From Streptomyces chromofuscus (GTDB taxonomy: Bacteria; Actinomycetota; Actinomycetes; Streptomycetales; Streptomycetaceae), in NCBI RefSeq assembly GCF_015160875.1, contig NZ_CP063374.1:3286001-3350000 (forward strand): DNA of 64,000 bases. Direction: 5' to 3'. Positions 53,247-61,325 of this stretch are shown in pieces. Position numbers and translations under genes: made by a program. How positions within the stretch are numbered: position 1 is the stretch's first letter; each line of letters begins with the position of its first letter. Under the pieces are notes generated by a model that had not been told where the DNA came from, made no database searches, and worked only from the letters and a program-made list of their open reading frames with translations.

Positions 53247-54278
53247 ATGACCAGGATGTCGAGGGCGAGAGTGGCCCGGCGCATGGCAGCCGGTGCGGCG
53301 TACGGCGGTGGCGGCATCGGCCTGGCCGGTGCCGCGGTCGTCGGCCTGGTGCTGGCCGAGGTGCAGCTGGCCCGGCGCCAGGTGGGCAACGGTTCCACGC
53401 CGTACGTGCCGAACGCGAACGGGCGGTACGGACGTGCGTACGACACCCCGGGCGCCCCGCCGCTGCGGCTCATCCTGCTCGGTGACTCCACCGCCGCCGG
53501 CCAGGGCGTCCACCGGGCGGGCCAGACCCCGGGCGCGCTGCTCGCCTCGGGCCTCGCGGCGGTCGCGGAACGCCCCGTCGACCTGCGCAACGTCGCCCTC
53601 CCCGGCGCCATGTCCGACGACCTGGACCGCCAGGTGACGCTGGTCCTGGCGGACCATGCCCGGATCCCCGACGTCTGCGTGATCATGATCGGCGCGAACG
53701 ACGTCACCAACCGCGTCCCGCCCACCCGCTCCGTACGGCACCTCGCGGCGGCGGTGCGACGGCTGCGCACGGCCGGCGCGGAAGTCGTGGTCGGCACCTG
53801 CCCGGACCTGGGCACGATCGAGCCGGTCCAGCAGCCGCTGCGCTGGCTGGCCAGACGGGCCTCCCGCCAACTGGCGGCCGCCCAGACGATCGGTGTCGTC
53901 GAGCAGGGCGGCCGCACCGTGTCGCTGGGCGACCTGCTGGGCCCCGAGTTCGCCGCGAACCCGCGCGAGCTGTTCGGACCCGACAACTACCACCCCTCCG
54001 CCGAGGGCTACGCCACCGCCGCGATGGCCGTGCTGCCCACGGTCTGCGCGGCGCTGGGCCTGTGGCCCGAGGAGGAGCGCCCGGACGCCTCCCGCCGCGA
54101 GGGCTTCCTCCCCGTGGCCCGCGCCGCCGCCGAGGCCGCCTCCGAGGCGGGCACGGAGGTCACGGCGGCGCTGCCGACGGGCGTGCGCGGACCGTGGGCG
54201 CTGCTGAAGCGCCGACGCCGGCGGCGGGTCCAGGAGCCGGAGCCGGAGGTGGCCCCGACGGAGCCGTCACAGCCCTGA
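53247..54278 (+). CDS. SGNH/GDSL hydrolase, membrane-anchored or secreted
   Basis: A 343-residue esterase/lipase of the SGNH fold. An N-terminal basic tail and hydrophobic segment (GGIGLAGAAVVGLVLAEVQL) look like a signal anchor. Block I is LILLGDSTAAGQGV with the nucleophile Ser, block II has NVALPGAMSDD, block III IMIGANDVT and block V DNYHPSAEGYA with catalytic Asp and His. The C-terminus is a basic/acidic tail (LKRRRRRRVQEPEPE). It probably cleaves acyl or acetyl esters outside the membrane. ATG 53247 behind a distant GGAGGTG; ATG 53256 is an alternative. Confidence 0.9.
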   Translation: MTRMSRARVARRMAAGAAYGGGGIGLAGAAVVGLVLAEVQLARRQVGNGSTPYVPNANGRYGRAYDTPGAPPLRLILLGDSTAAGQGVHRAGQTPGALLASGLAAVAERPVDLRNVALPGAMSDDLDRQVTLVLADHARIPDVCVIMIGANDVTNRVPPTRSVRHLAAAVRRLRTAGAEVVVGTCPDLGTIEPVQQPLRWLARRASRQLAAAQTIGVVEQGGRTVSLGDLLGPEFAANPRELFGPDNYHPSAEGYATAAMAVLPTVCAALGLWPEEERPDASRREGFLPVARAAAEAASEAGTEVTAALPTGVRGPWALLKRRRRRRVQEPEPEVAPTEPSQP

Positions 54279-54690
54279 CGGGCCCGCGGCGCGCGTACGG
54301 TGAAGCGGCGGCTTCCGCCGATCTCTCCGCTGGGCGCGGGCGGGTTCACCCTCTCCCTGCTGCATCCGCCGGTGATCCTGCCTTGCGGGGGACGGGCCTG
54401 ACCGGGCGGGCCGACACCCGGCTGGAACTGGCCGGCCCGGTGGTGGGCGGGGTGCTGCTCGCGGCCGGTTTCCGGTCGCGGTTCGCCCGCAGGCCGGCCC
54501 AGCCGCTGACCCGGCCGCCGGTGAAGTGGCTGTTCGCCCCGCTGCCCGCCCAGCAGACGACGACGGAAGCGTCGATACGCTAAGCAAGCGCTTGGAAAAG
54601 AGGTCCGCATCACACGAGGATGCCGGTGACCGGCAGCCTACGTACGGGTAACTTCCCCCCTGCACCCTTCCCACGTCGTCTGGAGCCGTG
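54279..54690. other. Intergenic region, possible eroded reading frame
   Basis: 412 bp between two plus-strand genes. Up to about 54583 the sequence has gene-like G+C bias but no intact gene. One frame from GTG 54300 gives VKRRLPPISPLGAGGFTLSL, then stops at 54402, and another frame continues with LAGPVVGGVLLAAGFRSRF to 54583. This could be a frameshifted remnant of a small membrane protein, or chance. The last 100 bp contain a CAAGCGCTTG palindrome and should hold the thiolase promoter. Confidence 0.35.
54585..54594. promoter_or_regulatory. CAAGCGCTTG palindrome upstream of thiolase gene
   Basis: A perfect 10-bp palindrome within the A+T-richer phrase TAAGCAAGCGCTTGGAAAAG, 97 bp before the thiolase start. 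Position and form suit an operator for a fatty-acid-metabolism repressor; the protein is not identified. Confidence 0.45.
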
Positions 54691-55911
54691 ATGCCCGAAG
54701 CCGTGATCGTCTCTGCCGCCCGCTCCCCCATCGGCCGCGCCTTCAAGGGCTCCCTCAAGGACCTGCGCCCCGACGACCTCACCGCCACGATCATCCAGGC
54801 CGCTCTCGCCAAGGTCCCCGAGCTGGACCCGAAGGACATCGACGACCTGATGCTCGGCTGCGGTCTGCCCGGCGGGGAGCAGGGCAACAACCTGGGCCGG
54901 ATCGTCGCCGTGCAGATGGGCATGGACCACCTGCCCGGCTGCACGATCACCCGGTACTGCTCGTCCTCCCTGCAGACCTCCCGCATGGCCCTGCACGCCA
55001 TCAAGGCCGGCGAGGGCGACGTCTTCATCTCGGCCGGCGTCGAGATGGTCTCCCGCTTCACCAAGGGCAACTCCGACAGCCTGCCCGACACGCACAACCC
55101 GCTCTTCGCCGACGCCGAGGCCCGCACGGCGGCCGTCGCCGCGAGCGAGGGCTCGACCTGGCACGACCCGCGCGAGGACGGCCTGGTCCCCGACCCGTAC
55201 ATCGCGATGGGCCAGACCGCCGAGAACCTCGCCCGGCAGTGGGGCGTGACCCGCGAGGAGATGGACGAGTTCGGCGTCCGCTCGCAGAACCTCGCCGAGG
55301 AAGCCATCAAGAACGGCTTCTGGGAGCGCGAGATCACCCCGGTGACGCTCCCCGACGGCACGGTCGTCAGCAAGGACGACGGCCCGCGCCCCGGCGTCAC
55401 CATGGAGGGCGTCGCGGGCCTGAAGCCGGTCTTCCGCCCCGACGGCCTGGTGACCGCCGGCAACTGCTGCCCCCTGAACGACGGCGCCGCCGCGCTGGTC
55501 ATCATGTCGGACACCAAGGCCCGCGAGCTCGGCCTGACCCCGCTCGCCCGAATCGTTTCCACCGGCGTCTCCGGCCTGTCCCCCGAAATCATGGGCTACG
55601 GCCCCGTCGAGGCCTCCCGGCAGGCCCTGGCCCGCGCCGGCCTGACCATCGGTGACATCGACCTGGTCGAGATCAACGAGGCGTTCGCCGCCCAGGTGAT
55701 CCCCTCCTACCGGGACCTGGACATCCCGCTGGAGAAGCTCAACGTCAACGGTGGCGCCATCGCCGTCGGCCACCCCTTCGGCATGACCGGCGCCCGGATC
55801 ACCGGCACGCTCATCAACTCGCTGCAGTGGCACGACAAGCAGTTCGGCCTGGAGACGATGTGTGTCGGCGGCGGCCAGGGCATGGCCATGGTCATCGAGC
55901 GCCTCAGCTGA
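54691..55911 (+). CDS. Acetyl-CoA acetyltransferase (thiolase)
   Basis: A 406-residue thiolase II/III-type enzyme. Nucleophilic Cys90 lies in TRYCSSSLQTSRMA; EINEAFAAQ, GGAIAVGHPFGMTGAR (catalytic His) and CVGGGQGMA (second Cys) are all present. It condenses or cleaves acyl-CoA with acetyl-CoA in fatty-acid or ketone metabolism. ATG 54691 with TGGAG five nt upstream. A single gene with a clear terminator 49 bp downstream. Confidence 0.95.
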   Translation: MPEAVIVSAARSPIGRAFKGSLKDLRPDDLTATIIQAALAKVPELDPKDIDDLMLGCGLPGGEQGNNLGRIVAVQMGMDHLPGCTITRYCSSSLQTSRMALHAIKAGEGDVFISAGVEMVSRFTKGNSDSLPDTHNPLFADAEARTAAVAASEGSTWHDPREDGLVPDPYIAMGQTAENLARQWGVTREEMDEFGVRSQNLAEEAIKNGFWEREITPVTLPDGTVVSKDDGPRPGVTMEGVAGLKPVFRPDGLVTAGNCCPLNDGAAALVIMSDTKARELGLTPLARIVSTGVSGLSPEIMGYGPVEASRQALARAGLTIGDIDLVEINEAFAAQVIPSYRDLDIPLEKLNVNGGAIAVGHPFGMTGARITGTLINSLQWHDKQFGLETMCVGGGQGMAMVIERLS

Positions 55912-55959
55912 CCGAACGGAACCTCTGGGTGACCGGCGCGCCACCGGCCGTCATCCCTT

Positions 55960-55994
55960 GGCCCAGGACCCCGGAACGACCAGGGTTCTGGGCC
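55960..55994 (+). terminator. Intrinsic terminator with T-tract after thiolase gene
   Basis: GGCCCAGGACCC / GGGTTCTGGGCC (12 bp, one G-T pair) with an 11-nt loop is followed by GTTTTGTG. The T-run is rare in this G+C-rich DNA and makes this the most classical terminator of the window. The 200 bp beyond, to 56190, are A+T-richer and should contain the next gene's promoter. Confidence 0.8.
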
Positions 55995-56190
55995 GTTTTG
56001 TGACCCAATCTCCCCCAGGATGTGACCTATCTCGCTCGCCACGGAGTCACCGCAGGTCAGGGCAGTTTCAGCATAAACATCCGACACAAAGACCTGTCCG
56101 TTTCGTGACGTTACGCACTGACAGCTGGTTAGTTCACCCATCAAGCTGATGTAGGAAGTCGGGGGTCGACCTTGAACCGGGAGTACGTCA

Positions 56191-56979
56191 GTGAGCGCCA
56201 TGCCGATCGCCTTGCTGGTCACCACGGCCGCCACGGGCGCCGTGGGCGTAGCCGTCCTGCGCACACTCGTGCAGCTGCGCCGCCAGGTCGCGGCCCTGCG
56301 CGCCGAGCTCGCCGAGGGCCGCGCCGCCGCCCGCCGCCTGCTGCCCGCCGCCCGCACCGCGGCCGACACCGAGGAGATACGCGCCGCCGTGGCCGAGGCG
56401 CTGGCGGAGGAGCGGGAGCGGGAGCTGGCCGAGGCGCGGGCCTTCTGGGCCGCGCAGGAGGCGCGTGACGTCTCCGACGCGCCCTCCCTGCTGAACCTGG
56501 CCGACAACGACCTGTTCCTGCCGCGGCAGGCCGATTTCGCGGGCCTCGAGCCGCTGGAGCCGGTGACGGAGCCCAGCACCGAGCCCGAGGAGCTCGCGGG
56601 CGACTCCCCCGAACTGGCCGCCGCCCGTCGCCGCCACCCCTCGCACCCCGACTTCACGCCCACCCCGGCACCCGTGGCGAACGACCATGAGCGCACGGTG
56701 TCGATCCTGGAGGAACTGGCCACGTCCCGGATCGAACTGACCGACGTGCGCCCGGGCCCCCTGGGCACCCTGGACGTCTACGTCTTCGCCGACGGTACGA
56801 CCCTGTGCATGACCCCCGGCCACCGCGAGACCGCCGAGCGCCTCGCCACCGCGCTCCGCTCCGGCGAGACCCCGGTCCTCCTGGGCGGCTCGGGCATCTC
56901 GGGCGCGTACACGCTGACGTTCACCTACGGCGAGGAGACGGTCTACATCCTGGCGGACAGGGTCATCGCGTCGTTCTAG
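56191..56979 (+). CDS. Membrane-anchored coiled-coil protein of unknown function
   Basis: A 262-residue protein. One N-terminal membrane segment (PIALLVTTAATGAVGVAVL) is followed by an Ala/Arg/Glu-rich coiled coil (RRQVAALRAELAEGRAAARR, then ALAEERERELAEARAFW, to about residue 95). A Pro/Glu-rich linker leads to a C-terminal domain of about 100 residues (VSILEELATSRIELTDVRPG, TLDVYVFADGTTLCMTPGHR, YTLTFTYGEETVYILADRVI). I do not recognise the family. GTG 56191 behind GGGAG. Tandem repeats of 57 bp begin 65 bp after its stop. Confidence 0.78.
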   Translation: MSAMPIALLVTTAATGAVGVAVLRTLVQLRRQVAALRAELAEGRAAARRLLPAARTAADTEEIRAAVAEALAEERERELAEARAFWAAQEARDVSDAPSLLNLADNDLFLPRQADFAGLEPLEPVTEPSTEPEELAGDSPELAAARRRHPSHPDFTPTPAPVANDHERTVSILEELATSRIELTDVRPGPLGTLDVYVFADGTTLCMTPGHRETAERLATALRSGETPVLLGGSGISGAYTLTFTYGEETVYILADRVIASF

Positions 56980-57043
56980 TGGAACGGTGACGCTTCGGGG
57001 CCGACGGTGACGCTCCAGACCGACGGTGACGCTCCAGGCCAAC

Positions 57044-57300
57044 GGCGACACTCCGGACCGACACCGACGCGCCAGCCCGACCGTGACGCCCCACCCCAAC
57101 GGCGACACTCCGGACCGACACCGACGCGCCAGCCCGACCGTGACGCCCCACCCCAACGGCGACACTCCGAACCGACACCGACGCGCCAGCCCGACGATGA
57201 CGCCCCACCCCAACGGCGACACTCCGAACCGACACCGACGCGCCAGCCCGACGATGACGCCCCACCCCAACGGCGACACTCCGAACCGACACCGACGCGC
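57044..57300. repeat. 57-bp tandem repeats with 19-bp sub-period (about 4.5 copies)
   Basis: The phrase GGCGACACTCCG recurs at 57044, 57101, 57158, 57215 and 57272, exactly 57 bp apart. Each unit is itself three related 19-mers, for example CACCGACGCGCCAGCCCGA, with adjacent 19-mers sharing about 13 of 19 bases. Simpler GGTGACGCTCC copies at 56985-57043 lead into it, directly after the upstream stop codon. Since 57 is divisible by three the array stays open in several frames, but no start signal or codon logic supports translation. It lies between convergent genes; 57301-57386 shows nothing further. Confidence 0.93.
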
Positions 57301-57386
57301 GGACGCCGGACAGAGCGACGTCGCGTCCCGCACACGGACTCAGTTCCGCGCGAGGGCCACCCACCGCCCGCATCCGCCCCGGTCGG

Positions 57387-57698
57387 TCAGACCCCCGCCC
57401 GCTTCTGCGCCTCCCACACCACCCGCACGGCTTCCTCGACCTCGGCCTCGCTCGTCAACACGACGGCCAGATCCCGCCCCGCGACGCTGATCTGATCGGC
57501 CGCGGCGAACATCCCTGCATCCGGCATCCGGCGAGGCTCACTGCCCGGCTCCTCCACCGACTGCGTCCACCGCGCCAGCTCCCTGGCCAGCGCCAACGCC
57601 TCTGCGGCAGCCCCGCGCTGCAGTCGGCTCTGCGGCGCCGCCCTCAACCGATCCGCAAATTGATCAACCGCTTGGACCAGACGCGTCGTATCAACCAC
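57387..57698 (-). CDS. Small conserved hypothetical protein, helical
   Basis: A 103-residue, Ala/Arg/Glu-rich, predicted all-helical protein (TTRLVQAVDQFADRLRAA, AAEALALARELARWTQSVEE, EAEVEEAVRVVWEAQKRAGV). No signal peptide or membrane segment, no recognised domain. The start GTG 57698 lacks a strong ribosome-binding site. It lies alone between a repeat array and a divergent DUF4287 gene. Codon positions are biased as in real genes, which is the main reason for listing it. Confidence 0.62.
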   Translation of the reverse strand: MVDTTRLVQAVDQFADRLRAAPQSRLQRGAAAEALALARELARWTQSVEEPGSEPRRMPDAGMFAAADQISVAGRDLAVVLTSEAEVEEAVRVVWEAQKRAGV

Positions 57699-57792
57699 GC
57701 CGGCAGGCTACCCGCACTGTTGCCAACAGACGAACGCTCAGGCACGGTGACCTGAAGGACCGGCTTACACCCGATTGCGTCCGGAGGCGCCG

Positions 57793-58020
57793 ATGTCCCA
57801 AGTCTTCTCCGAGGAGACCCATCGCAATCTGCTCGCCCGAATCCCCCACTGCACCGGTCGTGAAGTCGCCGACTGGCTGCGCACCGTCGAAGAAGGCCCC
57901 GCTCTCCGCTTCGAGGAGAAGGTCAGCTGGCTGCGTCACGAGCACAACCTCGCGTACGGCCACGCCAAGGCGATCATCCACGAGTACGACCTGAGGAGGG
58001 CCGCGCGCAAACTGCTCTGA
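57793..58020 (+). CDS. DUF4287-family small protein
   Basis: A 75-residue protein matching DUF4287 in style: HRNLLARIPHCTGREVADWL, then GPALRFEEKVSWLRHEHNLA and YGHAKAIIHEYDLRRAARKL. Such domains also occur attached to DUF5655 proteins; function unknown. ATG 57793 behind GGAGG. It is followed by a strong hairpin terminator 122 bp downstream; the stretch in between has no gene. Short size but clear family likeness and start signal. Confidence 0.82.
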   Translation: MSQVFSEETHRNLLARIPHCTGREVADWLRTVEEGPALRFEEKVSWLRHEHNLAYGHAKAIIHEYDLRRAARKLL

Positions 58021-58141
58021 GCGCGCACCGCCGGCAGAGAACCGGACCCGTAACAGACACCGGACACGAACCAGACCGAGACGTAGCCACAGACGGCGAC
58101 AGCGCAGAAAGCAGGAACAGCAGAGTCAGCCGAAGACAGAC

Positions 58142-58174
58142 GAAGGGGCCCCGGGAGAAACCCGGGGCCCCTTC
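58142..58174. terminator. Strong bidirectional hairpin terminator
   Basis: GAAGGGGCCCCGGG / CCCGGGGCCCCTTC, a perfect 14-bp stem with loop AGAAA, lies between the convergent DUF4287 and Bax-inhibitor-type genes. Confidence 0.88.
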
Positions 58175-58202
58175 ACGCTTCGGCGTTCAGCCGCGGCGCC
58201 GC

Positions 58203-59102
58203 TCAGTCGTCGCCGCTGAAGATGGCGACCAGCCGCAGCATCTCGATGTAGATCCACACCAGCGTCATGGTCAGGCCGAACGCGGCCAGCCAGGACTCCT
58301 CGCGCGGCGCACCGTAGGCGATGCCGTCCTCGATCTGCTTGAAGTCGAGGGTCAGGAAGAACGCGCCGAGCACGATCGCGATGATGCCGACGATCGCACC
58401 GAGCGGACCCATGCTCCGCAGTCCGCCGTCCTCGGCGACACCGAAGGCGACGAGCAGCAGGTTGACCGCCGTGACCAGGAGGAACGCGATGGCGATCGCC
58501 ATGCCGATCCGGGCGTAGCGCGCCGTGACACGGATCCAGCCGGCCTTGTAGATGAGCAGCGTGGCGCCCGAGACCGCCATCGTGCCGAGCACCGCCTGGA
58601 AGGGCGCGCCGGACCAGCGGCTGTTGAACAGCTCGCTGAAGACGCCGAGGAAGACACCCTCGAACGCGGCGTAGGACAGGATCAGCGCGGGCGAGGCCTT
58701 GCGCTTGAACGACTGGACCATCGCCAGGACGAAGGCGATGAGCGCGGCGCCGATCGCGAGGCCGTAGCTGCTGGACGACACCGGCAGCAGCGCCCAGGCG
58801 AGGACGGCGCCGACGACGACCGTGCCGAGCGTCATCGCCGAGCGCATGACGACGTCGTCCATCGTCATCCGGCCCGTGCCGGCCGGAGCCTGCGGCGGGG
58901 CGCCCTGCTGGACGTCCTGCTGCGCGTAGGGGTTCTGGGCGTACGGGTTCTGGGCGTACGGGTTACCGGCACCGGGCTGCGCGTACGGGCTGCCCTGGGT
59001 GCCTACAGCGGCGCCCCCGGCCTGCGGCGCGGTGTTGAAGCCCGCGTAGCCGTTGTCGCGGCTGAACCCCCGTCGCGAGAAGACCGGGTTGCTGCTCCTC
59101 AT
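58203..59102 (-). CDS. Bax inhibitor-1/YccA-family membrane protein
   Basis: A 299-residue integral membrane protein. The first 95 residues are cytosolic and Gly/Pro/Gln/Asn-rich, with a triple NPYAQ repeat. Seven or so membrane helices follow (TLGTVVVGAVLAWALLPV, YGLAIGAALIAFVLAMVQSF, GIIAIVLGAFFLTLDFKQI, LTMTLVWIYIEMLRLVAIF). LDFKQIEDG and the C-terminal Asp-Asp are reminiscent of the BI-1 calcium-leak site. ATG 59102 has GGAGGAG six nt upstream. A single gene, physiological role in bacteria unclear. Confidence 0.88.
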   Translation of the reverse strand: MRSSNPVFSRRGFSRDNGYAGFNTAPQAGGAAVGTQGSPYAQPGAGNPYAQNPYAQNPYAQQDVQQGAPPQAPAGTGRMTMDDVVMRSAMTLGTVVVGAVLAWALLPVSSSSYGLAIGAALIAFVLAMVQSFKRKASPALILSYAAFEGVFLGVFSELFNSRWSGAPFQAVLGTMAVSGATLLIYKAGWIRVTARYARIGMAIAIAFLLVTAVNLLLVAFGVAEDGGLRSMGPLGAIVGIIAIVLGAFFLTLDFKQIEDGIAYGAPREESWLAAFGLTMTLVWIYIEMLRLVAIFSGDD

Positions 59103-59272
59103 TTCACTCCTCCATGGCCACCCTGCGTAGCCTTGGCTCAAGAGTAATAGACAGGCAAAGGAATGACCCTAGTGCTTGGGGAGGATCTTTCCCCCCTCGT
59201 GCTGCGCAACACGCTAGCCGCGCGCCTGATTCCCGCCGACGGAGGGCGTCATTCCTGACGAACTCGGTACAC

Positions 59273-59306
59273 GGCCGGAACCGGCCGGTGATCAGGCGTT
59301 CCGGCC
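59273..59306 (-). terminator. Hairpin after pobA
   Basis: GGCCGGAAC / GTTCCGGCC, a 9-bp perfect stem with a 16-nt loop that can fold further, 22 bp beyond the pobA stop. Confidence 0.55.
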
Positions 59307-59328
59307 GGGTCGGGCCCCGTGCGGGCCG

Positions 59329-60504
59329 TCAGTGCAGGGGGAACCCGGTGTACGCCTCGGCGAGGTCGGTCTCCGCCGCCCGCGAGGTCGCGATCCGTGA
59401 CAGCCGGGCGAGCTGGAGCCGGTCGTCGAAGGGAGTGGCGTCGGGGGCCCGGTGCAGGAGGGTCGTCATGTCGTACGAGAACCGCTCGGCCTGCCAGACG
59501 CGGCGCAGGCAGGTCTCCGAGTAGGCGTCGAGCAGCTCGGCCGACCCCGTCTCCTTCCGGTGCACCAGGGCCCGGGCGAAGGTCACGACGTCCCCGACGG
59601 CCAGGTTGAGGCCCTTGGCCCCAGTCGGCGGCACGATGTGCGCGGCGTCACCGGCGAGGAAGAGCCGCCCGTGCCGCATCGGCTCGTGCACGAAGGACCT
59701 CATCGGCGTGACCGACTTCTGGGTGATGGGCCCGCGCCGCAGCCGCCATCCGTCCGCGGTCTCGAACCGGCGGTCCAGCTCCGCCCAGACGGCCTCGTCG
59801 TCCCACTCGTCGGCGTCCGTGCCGTCCGGCACCTGCAGGTAGAGGCGGGACACGGACGTCGAGCGCATGGACAGCAGGGCGAAGCCGCGGTCGTGCCGGG
59901 CATAGACCAGCTCGTCGTGCGAGGGTGGTACGTCGGCCAGGATGCCGAGCCACCCGAACGGATACGTCCGTTCGAAGACACGGGACAGCGAGGCCGGCAC
60001 CGCCTTGCGGGCGACGCCCCAGAAGCCGTCGCATCCGACGACGTAGTCGCACTCCAGGACGCCCTCGGTCCCCTCGTGCCGGAACCGGACGCGCGGGCGC
60101 TCGGTGTCCGCGTCCTCCACGGCCAGCGCCTCCGCCTCGAACAGCAGCGGTCCGCCCTCCTTCAGCTGCAGGGCGATGAGGTCCTTGCAGACCTCGGTCT
60201 GGGCGTAGACCATCACGGACCTGCCGCCGGTGAGTTCGGGGAAGTCGACGCGATGGCGCTGGTCGGCGAACCGCAGCTCGATACCGTCGTGCCGCAGGCC
60301 CTCCCGGTCCATCCGCGCGCCGGCCCCGGCCGCCCGCAGCACGTCCACCGTCCCCTGCTCGAGGATCCCGGCCCGTTGCCGCTGTTCGACGTAGGCGCGG
60401 TCCCGGCTCTCCAGGACGACCGAGTCGATCCCGGCGTTGTGCAGGAGCCGCGCGAGCAGCAGTCCGGCCGGACCGGCTCCGATGATGCCGACGGTGGTGC
60501 GCAT
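59329..60504 (-). CDS. pobA: 4-hydroxybenzoate 3-monooxygenase
   Basis: A 391-residue FAD-dependent hydroxylase making protocatechuate from 4-hydroxybenzoate with NAD(P)H and oxygen. N-terminal FAD motif GIIGAGPAGLLLARLL, RQRAGILEQGTVDVLRAAG, the DG motif YVVGCDGFWGVAR, the active-site TYPFGWLGILADVPPS and the GD motif LFLAGDAAHIVPPTGAKGLN are all typical of PobA. ATG 60504 behind GGGGGGA. A palindrome 33 bp upstream is a likely operator. The ring-cleavage (pca) genes are not in the window. Confidence 0.95.
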   Translation of the reverse strand: MRTTVGIIGAGPAGLLLARLLHNAGIDSVVLESRDRAYVEQRQRAGILEQGTVDVLRAAGAGARMDREGLRHDGIELRFADQRHRVDFPELTGGRSVMVYAQTEVCKDLIALQLKEGGPLLFEAEALAVEDADTERPRVRFRHEGTEGVLECDYVVGCDGFWGVARKAVPASLSRVFERTYPFGWLGILADVPPSHDELVYARHDRGFALLSMRSTSVSRLYLQVPDGTDADEWDDEAVWAELDRRFETADGWRLRRGPITQKSVTPMRSFVHEPMRHGRLFLAGDAAHIVPPTGAKGLNLAVGDVVTFARALVHRKETGSAELLDAYSETCLRRVWQAERFSYDMTTLLHRAPDATPFDDRLQLARLSRIATSRAAETDLAEAYTGFPLH

Positions 60505-60536
60505 CGGTCGTCCCCCCTGGCACGTGTGTTCGCAAC

Positions 60537-60552
60537 GTGAACTTCTATTCAC
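60537..60552. promoter_or_regulatory. GTGAA-N6-TTCAC operator candidate upstream of pobA
   Basis: A perfect inverted repeat of 5 bp around CTTCTA, overlapped by a second, GTTC-N7-GAAC (60528-60542). Both sit 24-48 bp before the pobA start, where an IclR-type PobR activator or repressor would be expected to bind. No regulator gene lies beside it. Confidence 0.45.
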
Positions 60553-60836
60553 CCATTGCCACCAGAGTCTCCGGCCGACAACGCCCGCTGTCAACGGGTC
60601 GGCGACGGCGACCGACGCCGGGGGCCGTGACGCGTCGTCACCGGCCGGCCTTCCGCCAGGCGGGGACGCCGATCGCGCATCGATCCGCACCAACACGTTG
60701 CGGGGCACGCCCATTGGGGCCGCCCTGCCCCGCCCGTCGACATCGGGACCTCGCCAACCAAGGAGATCCCGCACCCACCGCGCCCATGCGTGACGGACCG
60801 GCCGCCGCGGCGGTGAGGCTGTCGTGGACGTAGAGG

Positions 60837-60920
60837 TGCCCGGAGCCGGACTCGAACCGGCACGCCCGCGAAGGGGCAGCGAGGTTTAAGCTCGCCGTGT
60901 CTGCATTCCACCATCCGGGC
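60837..60920 (-). tRNA. bldA: tRNA-Leu (anticodon UAA), bldA
   Basis: Read on the minus strand, it begins GCCCGGATGGTGGAATGCAG and ends CCGGTTCGAGTCCGGCTCCGGGCA. The 7-bp acceptor stem GCCCGGA/TCCGGGC is perfect, the anticodon loop CTTAAAC (60884-60890) gives anticodon UAA, the variable arm is long (GCTGCCCCTTCGCGGGC) as in leucine tRNAs, and the T loop is TTCGAGT. CCA is not encoded; CCT follows. UAA reads the very rare UUA codon, so this is the bldA tRNA that controls morphological development and antibiotic genes in streptomycetes. It matches my memory of S. coelicolor bldA. Confidence 0.97.
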
Positions 60921-61325
60921 AGGCCGTGGGCTCCGTACCGAGCGCCCCGAGCCTAGCGGGACGCATCCCCCGAACAGCGGAAGGACGGAGCGATGTTGTC
61001 TTATTTTATTGATGTCTGAGGGTGCATCAGTACACGGAACGCGCCATCCGCACTTGCCAATAGCCTTGCGTGCGCCGATGCGCCGTGCATGCGGAATGAC
61101 GGAATTTCACCGCCCGGACCAGGGTGCTCCACCCGTTCTCGACAGGGCGCGCCCCGGCCACGGCGCTCAGGGGTAGCTGTCATCCCCAGGTATGACACGG
61201 CGGCCCGCGGTCCGACCGAAGTCGCCCTTCGGAACCCGAGCAGGGGCTGACTACACGGCGGTGTGCGGTCGGGACGATGGAGCGGTCCCGAGAACCACCC
61301 GTCGTCCCGACAGGAGCGCCACCCC
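60921..61325. other. Promoter region of bldA and of the ABC exporter, no gene
   Basis: 405 bp between the divergent bldA tRNA and the ATPase gene. A TAGGCT hexamer on the minus strand (60950-60955), 30 bp before the tRNA 5' end, is a reasonable -10 box; no good -35 is visible. An unusually A+T-rich patch (60993-61015, TGTTGTCTTATTTTATTGAT) lies further upstream. A 125-residue open frame on the minus strand (61001-61378) lacks start signals and is not called. Confidence 0.5.

Noticed and set aside
57007..57495. Plus-strand frames with 19-residue repeats (TPTRQPDRDAPPQRRHSGP)
   Set aside because: They result from a 57-bp tandem array lying between convergent genes. No ribosome site, and they run into the antisense of the next gene.
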